Shown one piece after another: positions 1-5,190 of a stretch of DNA of 8,439 nucleotides (positions are counted from its first letter, which is position 1; the number at the start of each line of letters is the position of its first letter). Source of the stretch: Peptostreptococcaceae bacterium (GTDB lineage Bacteria; Bacillota; Clostridia; Peptostreptococcales; Anaerovoracaceae). The translations under genes and the position numbers were made by a program. The notes beneath the pieces are model-generated. The model was given only the letters and a program-made list of their open reading frames with translations, was not told the origin of the DNA and made no database searches. Location of the stretch: positions 1-8,439 of the forward strand of contig JAENWI010000045.1 of assembly GCA_016650115.1 (NCBI GenBank), given 5' to 3'.

Positions 1-68
1 AATTATTTAGTTAGTATACGAATATCTTTTTATTTAGTATAGAAATTATTTAGTTAGTATACGAATAT
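1..68. repeat. Pair of 25-bp direct repeats with an intervening partial copy
   Basis: Positions 1-25 and 44-68 are identical 25-mers containing TTAGTTAGTATACGAAT. A shorter related block, TTTAGTATAGAAA (about 33-45), sits between them, so the motif TTAGTATA-GAA appears three times. The core GTATAC is self-complementary. The second copy abuts the -35 box of the promoter at 68-96, a usual place for operator sites. The window edge may cut off further copies to the left. Confidence 0.75.
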
Positions 69-96
69 TGACATAACGAACATTTTATATTATAAC
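68..96 (+). promoter_or_regulatory. Predicted sigma-A-type promoter, rightward
   Basis: TTGACA at 68-73 is a perfect -35 box, followed by a 17-bp spacer and TATAAC at 91-96 (5 of 6 to the -10 consensus). It lies directly after the second 25-bp repeat. The only convincing rightward gene downstream starts at 763, so this promoter would give an untranslated leader of more than 600 nt containing all the other repeats. It may instead drive a small RNA. The end of such a transcript is not obvious. Confidence 0.55.
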
Positions 97-177
97 TTAT
101 TTTAGAGACATTAACAATATGAAATCTTATTTCTCCAGATTTCAGGTGCTTTTTAGGTTCATTTTATGATTTTGATT

Positions 178-260
178 GATTTTAAGTGCGCTTTACTCGA
201 TTCAAGGTGATTTTAGTTGCGTTTTGCTCGATTCAAGGTGATTTTAGGTGCGTTTTGCCT
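178..260. repeat. 31-bp tandem repeat, about 2.7 units
   Basis: Units at 178-208 and 209-239 share the pattern GATTTTA-GTGCG-TTT-CTCGATTCAAGGT with a few differences. A partial third unit (240-260) matches until TTTTGCC. A more diverged unit can be seen at 138-167. The period of 31 is not a multiple of three and no frame stays open, so this is not a coding repeat. There are no unique spacers, so it is not a CRISPR. Function unknown. Confidence 0.75.
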
Positions 261-403
261 GTATAACAGACGATTAGGATAACTTTTTATCCCCCAGTAA
301 CGTTATTTCATAAAAATGTATAACTAATTTTCTTAATAATATGGAATTTTAACAAAAGTAGCAAAAAAAATATACTTTTATTTTAATTAAAACCCAAAAT
401 ATG

Positions 404-672
404 AAAATTATTTTTAACTAGTTATCCTTTTTCATGTTGAAACGCTTAAAGTAGGAAATAGCTAAAAATAAAGATAAATAACCGAAAGTGAAAATTACTT
501 TTGAGATAACTAGTTATCCTTTTTCATCCTGAAACGCTTAAAGTAGGAAACAGACAGCAATAAAGTCAATGAAAACGAAGTGAATATAGGCTGGGGATGA
601 CTTTGAGTATAACTAGTTATACTTTTTCGCGCTGAAACGATTAAAGTATGAAACACTTAAAGTAGGAAATGC
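404..672. repeat. Three copies of a ~55-bp element with palindrome TAACTAGTTA
   Basis: Each copy starts with a perfect palindrome: TAACTAGTTA at 415-424, ATAACTAGTTAT at 506-517 and TATAACTAGTTATA at 608-621. About 14 bases further on follows TGAAACGCTTAAAGTAGGAAA (438-458, 530-550, and degenerate at 633-653). The third copy has a second overlapping copy of that trailer at 649-669. Palindrome centres are about 92 and 103 bp apart. In the third copy ATACTTT (619-625) and AAAGTAT (643-649) are inverted repeats that could form a stem. Short AT-rich palindromes of this size are typical of MarR-family operators, so these are candidate autoregulatory binding sites (inference). Confidence 0.75.
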
Positions 673-762
673 TTGCCAAGTAATGCAAAGTACTGAATGT
701 AAATTCTTACAAAATCGGACTCAACTCACTCGGATTTATCAATTACATGAATGGAGTAAAAT

Positions 763-1911
763 ATGACCATAAATAACAATTTTCTCGAAATCCATCGGTT
801 CTACAACCTGGCAAGATATCTATTTTTAAATATTGACTGGGAATATAATAATTTTATTAAGAACACTGGAATCAGCCTGCCTCAGCTTAGAGTCCTCTGG
901 ATTATAAAAATATATCCAGGAATATCCTTGGGTGAAATCGCTAAAGTCGGATGCTGGTCACCTCCAACAGTTACAAAAACAGTGCAAAGTTTAATTGCAA
1001 AAAAACTGGCGGTACGTTTAGAATCTTCAAGTAAGAAACTCTTCTCTTTAGGCTTGACAGATTATGGGAAAACCATTATCAAAATCAATCGATTAACAAA
1101 AGCTGACGATTTCGTGCTGTTTAACCTTTTAAGCGCCTTAAGTCCCAATGATTTTGACCTAGCCATAGAGCTCAATGAGCTCAATCCGGTCAATGAACTT
1201 GATCCGGTCAATGAGCTCAATCCGGTCAATGAACTTGATCCGGCCATAGAACTCAAATCGGTCAATGAACTTGACTCGGTCATAGAATTATTCGAAAGGA
1301 TAACAAGTCACTCAAATAATGATTTTTTATTTGATTATATAAACAAAATGAATAAAATGGAGCTTAAAATCGATTATTATAATTTTTCCGAACTTGAAAA
1401 ATCAAACCTGCAAAAGTTAATTCAATTCTACAATTTGTTAAGAACCTTTGTATTAACCACAGAAAAGAAACATCGAAGTTTACTGGTACCTTTAAACCTT
1501 ACTTACCCTCAGCTAAGATCCCTTTGGATCATTAATGCTTACCCTGGAATCACCTCTAAAAAATTGAGTCAACTAGCCTATCTGTCACCTTCAACAGTTA
1601 ATGTCATTGTAAAAAATCTTTTTAATAAGAACCTGGTTATAAAGGAAAAATCAGAATTGAAAAATTCTCTTTTTCTGTATATTACAGATTCCGGGAAAAC
1701 TTTGCTGGTTAATGATTTCCACGACAATCAAAAGAGTATGCTTGCTTACAGCGATCTCACATTTCTGACAACAGCCGAATTAAAATCATTAAATCTATTT
1801 ATGACCAAGCTAAATGCATCATTGAAAAGCAATTATGTTCAGAGTTATATCGCGAAAACAATTAAGGAAATAGAAAAAATGGGGAAAAAAGGAAAGAATG
1901 CAAATGATTAA
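763..1911 (+). CDS. Tandem double-MarR transcriptional regulator with repeat hinge
   Basis: A 382-residue protein holding two MarR-type winged-helix units in one chain. Unit 1 spans about residues 10-130, with PQLRVLWIIKIYPGISLGEI at 40-59 and recognition helix SPPTVTKTV at 66-74. Unit 2 spans about 213-345, with PQLRSLWIINAYPGI at 249-263 and SPSTVNVIV at 275-283. Ordinary MarR proteins are about 140-150 residues and act as homodimers; here the two halves resemble each other, suggesting duplication and fusion into a single-chain dimer. They are joined by a hinge with hexapeptide repeats (138-173). In both wings the usual acidic-arginine (DxR) DNA-contact signature is not apparent (ESSSKKLFSL; KSELKNSLFL), so DNA contacts may differ. 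Start: GGAG at 753-756, six bases before ATG. No enzyme domain is seen; the ligand is unknown. It may bind the upstream palindromes. Confidence 0.85.
   Translation: MTINNNFLEIHRFYNLARYLFLNIDWEYNNFIKNTGISLPQLRVLWIIKIYPGISLGEIAKVGCWSPPTVTKTVQSLIAKKLAVRLESSSKKLFSLGLTDYGKTIIKINRLTKADDFVLFNLLSALSPNDFDLAIELNELNPVNELDPVNELNPVNELDPAIELKSVNELDSVIELFERITSHSNNDFLFDYINKMNKMELKIDYYNFSELEKSNLQKLIQFYNLLRTFVLTTEKKHRSLLVPLNLTYPQLRSLWIINAYPGITSKKLSQLAYLSPSTVNVIVKNLFNKNLVIKEKSELKNSLFLYITDSGKTLLVNDFHDNQKSMLAYSDLTFLTTAELKSLNLFMTKLNASLKSNYVQSYIAKTIKEIEKMGKKGKNAND
1174..1281 (+). repeat. 18-bp coding minisatellite in the MarR hinge (6 units)
   Basis: Six in-frame 18-bp units start at 1174, 1192, 1210, 1228, 1246 and 1264. 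They encode the hexapeptide [NI]-E-L-[NDK]-[PS]-[VA] (residues 138-173), flanked by partial units ATAGAGCTC (1165-1173) and ATAGAATTA (1282-1290). Units 1/3 and 2/4 pair as a 36-bp higher-order repeat: GAGCTCAAT and GAACTTGAT versions alternate. The last two units are diverged. Near-identical DNA in units 1-4 means recent expansion and possible slippage; any change stays in frame because 18 is divisible by three. Confidence 0.9.
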
Positions 1912-1943
1912 AAAAATGGCTCCCCATTATTCTGAAAAGCCAT
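1911..1943 (-). terminator. Intrinsic terminator of the leftward mazG-like/gloA unit
   Basis: ATGGCT (1916-1921) and AGCCAT (1938-1943) form a 6-bp stem with a 16-nt loop. Read leftward, the stem is followed by a run of T (complement of the A-run at 1911-1916), the form of a rho-independent terminator for the glyoxalase transcript. The T-run touches the stop codon of the rightward MarR gene. For rightward transcription the hairpin has no clear T tract. Confidence 0.55.
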
Positions 1944-1962
1944 CTAACTATAATTAAAAATT

Positions 1963-2331
1963 TTATCTTGTCGGTATTATTTCTAACCAGTAACCATCCG
2001 GGTCTGCTATAAAATAGATTCCCATCTCTTTATTCTCAAAACAGATACACCTCATATCTTTATGTTTTTCATGAGCCGCGTCATAGTCGTCTGTACGGAA
2101 TCCAATATGAATTTCATTATCTCCCAAATCGTAGGGTTCTTTTTTATCTCTCATCCATGTAAGCTCAATCTGATGTTTTGATTCATCATTTGCCATGAAA
2201 ACAAGAATGAACGAACCATCTTCAGCCGTAATTCTCCTTACTTCCTTCAACCCTAAAGCCTCTTCATAAAAAGTCATGGAATTTTCCAGGTTAAAAACAT
2301 TGATACAATTATGTACAATTTCAAACTTCAT
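1963..2331 (-). CDS. gloA: Glyoxalase I family protein (lactoylglutathione lyase-like, VOC fold)
   Basis: A 122-residue vicinal-oxygen-chelate protein. Glyoxalase I isomerises the thiol-methylglyoxal hemithioacetal to an S-lactoyl thioester in cytosolic methylglyoxal detoxification. All four metal-ligand positions of bacterial glyoxalase I can be placed: H7 (EIVH), E56 (QIELTW), H75 (EIHIGF) and E117 (YWLEIIP), with the typical ADPDGYWLEI ending. The length fits the short clostridial GloA type, which uses Ni/Co-type metals. The ATG overlaps the previous stop codon (TAATG), with AAGGAGAG shortly upstream inside the preceding gene, indicating translational coupling. Low-GSH clostridia may use another thiol, so the substrate thiol is uncertain. 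Other VOC functions are possible, but the intact ligand set favours glyoxalase I. Confidence 0.8.
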   Translation of the reverse strand: MKFEIVHNCINVFNLENSMTFYEEALGLKEVRRITAEDGSFILVFMANDESKHQIELTWMRDKKEPYDLGDNEIHIGFRTDDYDAAHEKHKDMRCICFENKEMGIYFIADPDGYWLEIIPTR

Positions 2332-2666
2332 TATTTTCTCTCCTTCGTATTATCATCTTCAACTTCCTGAAGTAGGATTCTTTTTTTGAAGGAACCTCTT
2401 GCTTCTCGTTTAATCAATTGAAGATAATCTATATGCATAGGTTCATAATTCTTCAGTTCAATCAGGCAATCAAGAACTTCATAAATATCAGCAATTTCTT
2501 CCTCATTTTTACTGATTCTGTATTCATCAATCTCTTCGATGACTTTGTTAATAAGCGCCTCTTCATATTCTTCTTCATTCATAATACGGGAAGTTTGTTT
2601 TCTGCCGCTTTCTTCAATAATCTGCGGTATATTATCTCTTGTTAATTTGTTATAAGTGATTTTCAT
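2331..2666 (-). CDS. MazG-like / phosphoribosyl-ATP pyrophosphohydrolase-like NTP pyrophosphatase
   Basis: A 111-residue all-alpha NTP pyrophosphohydrolase superfamily protein, of the house-cleaning type that opens with YNKLTRDNIPQIIEESG (residues 5-21). The metal-binding pattern EE-x-x-E is at 44-48 (VIEEIDEY), with partners E57 and D60 in EEIADIYEVLD. Such enzymes hydrolyse non-canonical or damaged nucleoside triphosphates to monophosphate and PPi; the actual substrate is unknown. Start choice: ATG at 2666 has AAGGAGGG six bases upstream (2673-2680). The in-frame ATG at 2699 has no well-spaced site, and only 2666 gives the family N-terminus. A second AGGAGG lies slightly further upstream. 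It is first of a two-gene unit with the glyoxalase gene, overlapping it by one base; both products fit a damage-control role. Confidence 0.75.
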   Translation of the reverse strand: MKITYNKLTRDNIPQIIEESGRKQTSRIMNEEEYEEALINKVIEEIDEYRISKNEEEIADIYEVLDCLIELKNYEPMHIDYLQLIKREARGSFKKRILLQEVEDDNTKERK

Positions 2667-2700
2667 ATAAAGCCCTCCTTTTCCTCCTGGGTTTTTCATA

Positions 2701-2710
2701 GACTAGTTAA
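2701..2710 (-). promoter_or_regulatory. Possible MarR-type operator between the promoter and the mazG-like gene
   Basis: Read leftward, this is TTAACTAGTC, matching nine of ten bases of TTAACTAGTT, found in the first palindromic element (414-423) upstream of the double-MarR gene. It lies about 20 bases downstream of the predicted -10 box, where a bound repressor would block transcription. The match is short and AT-rich, so chance is possible. Confidence 0.3.
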
Positions 2711-2730
2711 CACTATCTTCTCCTGTAATT

Positions 2731-2757
2731 ATTATACCTCTCTTTATTGCTAATAAA
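2731..2757 (-). promoter_or_regulatory. Promoter region of the mazG-like/gloA unit
   Basis: Read leftward, TATAAT (complement of 2731-2736) is a perfect -10 box preceded by GG. No good -35 is present at 16-18 bp, which suggests activation or a weak promoter. The -35 zone is occupied by the inverted repeat TTTATT-GCT-AATAAA (2743-2757), a possible operator. It has no G/C pairs in the stem, so it would be poor as a terminator for the antiporter gene ending at 2777. Confidence 0.45.
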
Positions 2758-2776
2758 CATATATACACTTATAAAG

Positions 2777-4090
2777 TCATACTTTTTTGTACCATATTTT
2801 TTTAGTAAATAAATAGCAAAGAGGAATCATATACAAAAGCACTCCATACGGGATTGCCTCAGGCCCGACTCCCAGTATGCCAAGCGGCACAGTACAAGCG
2901 ATGGACCAAGGTACAATCCCCGCGATGGTAATAACAGAGTTCTCCATATCAATAGCAAGCTCTTCACGAGACGTTCCTTTGGCTTCATATACATTACCCA
3001 GTATCTGAGCGTTTAAAATAGTGGCGACTGTCTGATTGCAGAAAACACCGTTGGAAAGAAAACTCACAACAACCTGAGCAGGAAATAGTCCTATTTTGCC
3101 GACTATACTTCCTAATCTATCTTGAACTTGAATCAGCATCCCTGTCCCATCAAACACTCCCGAATAGGTGCAGGAAATCAGTACGATAATAACCACCTCC
3201 ACCATAGACATTACTCCACCCCCAGAGAGGATTCTCCCCAGCGCGCCAGATTCGGCAGTGTATCCAAAAATACAAGTTTTAATGGTCTCAGTAAAACTCA
3301 TTTTCTGAACAAACAATGTTAAAACAAAAGCAGAAAATATGCTTACAATCATGGCATAACGGACCTTAACCTTAAAAAATGGCAGCACCAGCATGGCAAC
3401 TGCAGGTATTATTACAGTCCACGATAAATCGAAGCTCCTGTTCAGATCAGATAATATATTTTGGTCTACCACTTGAATTGGGTTCTGAAAGGATAAAATC
3501 ACATATATAACCAATGTAATCATTGTGGGAATAAACCCTGTCTTCAGCATCATTTTAACGTTGGTGTAAAGATTGGTGCCTGAAACTGCCGCCACCAGAC
3601 TCGCACTGGATGATGCAGGAGAACATCTGTCCCCAAAATAGGCTCCTGACATAATCGCTCCGGCTGTCACAATCTGATTAACTCCACCACTCCTTGCAAG
3701 CACCATAAGCATTACACCTGCAGTCCCCGCAATACCAAAGCTGGTCCCCAGCGCAAAAGATAAAATCATTGTAATTAAAAAAACAATCACAATAAACATA
3801 TGTGGTGTAATAATCGAAATCCCATAATAGACGAAGAACGAAATGGTTCCCGATGCTCTCCAGAGAGCTGTCAGAAATCCAATCAGAATCAGTATCTCCA
3901 GGACCACAAAAGAGGTCTTCCCTCCTACATAAACCATACTCAGCAATTTTTTAAGCTGGAACCCTCTGTGTAATCCCGTCAGAATAAAGCAAACAAGCCC
4001 TATAAACAAAGCAATGGCCATAGACCATCCCACGACAAGGCATCCCGTCATTGTTACGGCAAATATAATAAAAGCAATCAGTAGGTCCAT
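2777..4090 (-). CDS. NhaC-family Na+/H+ antiporter-like membrane transporter
   Basis: A 437-residue polytopic membrane protein with about 11-12 hydrophobic segments, covering nearly the whole length (e.g. 4-20, 24-40, 62-78, 98-118, 187-201, 225-239, 246-262, 297-310, 384-402, 414-428). The family signature is GAYFGDRCSPASSSASLVA around residues 149-167, where NhaC proteins have a GD-x-x-SP motif, and NQTVATILNAQ lies at 352-362. NhaC proteins exchange Na+ for H+, and relatives exchange organic anions with coupled ions. Located downstream of arcB and the arcA/arcC remnants, in the same direction, it could have served arginine or ornithine exchange or pH/ion balance for that pathway; this is inference. 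Start: ATG at 4090 with GGAG at 4101-4104, spacing 10. The frame is intact, unlike its upstream neighbours. Confidence 0.8.
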   Translation of the reverse strand: MDLLIAFIIFAVTMTGCLVVGWSMAIALFIGLVCFILTGLHRGFQLKKLLSMVYVGGKTSFVVLEILILIGFLTALWRASGTISFFVYYGISIITPHMFIVIVFLITMILSFALGTSFGIAGTAGVMLMVLARSGGVNQIVTAGAIMSGAYFGDRCSPASSSASLVAAVSGTNLYTNVKMMLKTGFIPTMITLVIYVILSFQNPIQVVDQNILSDLNRSFDLSWTVIIPAVAMLVLPFFKVKVRYAMIVSIFSAFVLTLFVQKMSFTETIKTCIFGYTAESGALGRILSGGGVMSMVEVVIIVLISCTYSGVFDGTGMLIQVQDRLGSIVGKIGLFPAQVVVSFLSNGVFCNQTVATILNAQILGNVYEAKGTSREELAIDMENSVITIAGIVPWSIACTVPLGILGVGPEAIPYGVLLYMIPLCYLFTKKIWYKKV

Positions 4091-4110
4091 ATCAAACTAG
4101 CTCCATTTTC

Positions 4111-4345
4111 TTAAATCACTAAATCTTCCTGAAGCAATATTTCGGTTGCTTCTGCAGGGTATTGTGAATTTTCTCCAGGCTGGGTAACCAGTGTAAGACC
4201 TTTTTCGATGGCTATTTCTAGAACTCTGTCCCTATATTTACCATTAACATCTCCATCACCGTATACATGTGCATTATCACCGGCAACCAGACTGTCGAAG
4301 TTTACCATAAGCAAAGTATTTGAGATATCCTCCGGGCTTCCGTCG
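4111..4345 (-). pseudogene. Fragment of an M28-family aminopeptidase
   Basis: About 75 residues in one frame, beginning near GSPEDISNTLLMVNFDS and continuing through LVAGDNAHVYGDGDVNG and GLTLVTQPGENSQYPAEAT before a TAA at 4111-4113. The N-F-D-S-L-x-A-G-D-x-x-x-x-Y-G block and the QPG-E-N-x-x-YPA block resemble the central part of M28 peptidases related to alkaline phosphatase isozyme-conversion protein. There the next residues would be the T-G-D-W-S-D-H metal region. That region, the N-terminal two thirds and the C-terminus are absent. It is joined in a shifted frame to the carbamate kinase fragment upstream. The family assignment comes from recalled motifs and is moderate. It ends 20 bases before the antiporter start. 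Not expected to be functional. Confidence 0.55.
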
Positions 4346-4606
4346 GAATTCCTTATTACCGGAATCTTCCTTCCTGATATAGCCCATTTCTAAAGCAATT
4401 GCCTCTGCCTCTTCCTTTGAGTAAAAAGGGCCGATAGGCTTAGAAGGGTTCTGGAATCCCTGATCATGATAATCAACGAGAACTTGCGTTGCAGTGGTTA
4501 GGTTTCTTGAAGACTCTGTTGCAAGCAGTATTCTTCCAATCTGAGGCCCGTTCCCATGAACGATGGCCATTTCATAGCCATTTTTACTGATATCTGCAAT
4601 ATAGGT
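4346..4606 (-). pseudogene. arcC: Carbamate kinase remnant (internally deleted)
   Basis: Carbamate kinase makes ATP from carbamoyl phosphate and ADP, the last step of the arginine deiminase pathway. The frame enters at about TYIADISKNGYEMAIVHGNGPQIGRI (4606-4530); HGNGPQ is a family hallmark. It then jumps directly to NLTTATQVLVDYHDQGF, QNPSKPIGPFYSKEEAEA and GYIRKEDSG (to about 4358), also typical. Missing are the first ~30 residues with the GGNA motif, a block between GRILLATESS and NLTTATQ, and everything after KEDSG, including the C-terminal nucleotide-binding half. The full protein is about 310 residues; roughly 85 remain. It is fused out of frame to the arcA fragment upstream and the peptidase fragment downstream. 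Non-functional. Confidence 0.8.
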
Positions 4607-5152
4607 ACCGTTAGTACTTTTATCCCATTTTTGTCCAGAAGTGCATTTGTAACACTGTTTCGTTCATAGGTTACAACAACACCTGGCGCAATGGAAAGTG
4701 TACTCGATCCATCATTCCACTGTTCTCGTTGTGCCGCCATTCTGTCATCACCACCACATCGGATCAGTTCTATTGCCGGCAAAGAAAGGGACTTCTTCAA
4801 AATTCCAACAAGCGTATTCTGTATACTGACAAAATGTGGCTTATCGTCCTTGCCCAGAGTAACTTCATAAATTTGCAATGGTCCTTCTATTTCAGGATGA
4901 ATGGTGAATTTATCATAATCCACCATGGTAAAAACCGTATCTAAATACATGAAAGCCCTTGGCTTTGTGATATCAAAGACAAGAATCTTTTAAATCCCGA
5001 ATTTCTCAAAACCTTCTCAGCAAATCGCTCAATACCATTGGCATTTGTCCTTTGTGAGTAAAACGTTTGATGAACTCTTTTCTGATTTTCAAATCTCCCA
5101 ATGCTTTTGCCGTTTCATCAACATAATATACAACTTCAACGCCCTTCACCAC
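4604..5152 (-). pseudogene. arcA: Arginine deiminase remnant (three pieces, deletions and frameshifts)
   Basis: Arginine deiminase hydrolyses arginine to citrulline and ammonia. Three pieces survive. First, KGVEVVYYVDETAKALGDL and RKEFIKRF (about 5146-5062). After losing well over 100 residues comes SQRTNANGIERFAEKVLR (5057-4989). After a one-base frameshift in an A-run at 4988-4991 comes KILVFDITKPRAFMYLDTVF onward (4989-4604), through RMAAQREQWNDGSSTLSIAP to NGIKVLTVP. Lost are the N-terminus, the middle with the catalytic Asp/Glu motifs, and the C-terminal GSELSRGRGGPRC with the nucleophilic cysteine. The conserved catalytic His of HLDTVF is Tyr here (TAT at 4947-4945), explicable by one base change. 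AAAGGAG with correct spacing still precedes GTG at 5152, 30-40 bases after arcB. The frame merges into carbamate kinase sequence near 4605. Confidence 0.85.
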
Positions 5153-5190
5153 AAATGACTCCTTTCACTAACATATTTGTGCTGCCCATA

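Larger units (their letters stand above)
1..762. other. Long non-coding, repeat-rich region upstream of the double-MarR gene
   Basis: No open frame with a credible ribosome binding site was found on either strand here. The region is very AT-rich and holds three unrelated repeat families, described separately: 25-bp direct repeats (1-68), 31-bp tandem repeats (178-260) and three copies of a palindrome-containing element (about 404-672). Smaller symmetric sites also occur: a GGATAA/TTATCC hairpin with a 4-nt loop at 277-292, and TAACGTTA at 298-305, whose half-sites match the TAACTAGTTA palindromes downstream but lack the central TA. A leader this long and structured ahead of a regulator gene suggests multi-site control, but that is inference. 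Confidence 0.7.

Noticed and set aside
119..169. Short frame MKSYFSRFQVLFRFIL, possible leader peptide after the promoter at 68-96
   Set aside because: There is no ribosome binding site at proper distance, it is only 16 codons, and no attenuator structure is tied to it.
178..260. Possible CRISPR array
   Set aside because: The units are directly tandem with a 31-bp period and no unique spacers, and no cas genes are in view.
673..703. Possible promoter TTGCCA (673-678) with TGTAAA (698-703) for the MarR gene
   Set aside because: The spacer of 19 bases and the poor -10 box make it unconvincing; the actual start of transcription of this gene stays open.
1062..1283. Leftward frame of 73 codons rich in Ser/Leu opposite the MarR hinge
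   Set aside because: It is the reverse shadow of the minisatellite inside a well-supported gene; no ribosome binding site and no family resemblance.
4990..5152. Treating the 48-codon GTG frame (5152 to 5006) as a small functional gene, because it has AAAGGAG
   Set aside because: Its first 30 residues are clearly the KGVEVVYYVD part of arginine deiminase and the rest is out-of-frame deiminase sequence, so it is a relic.
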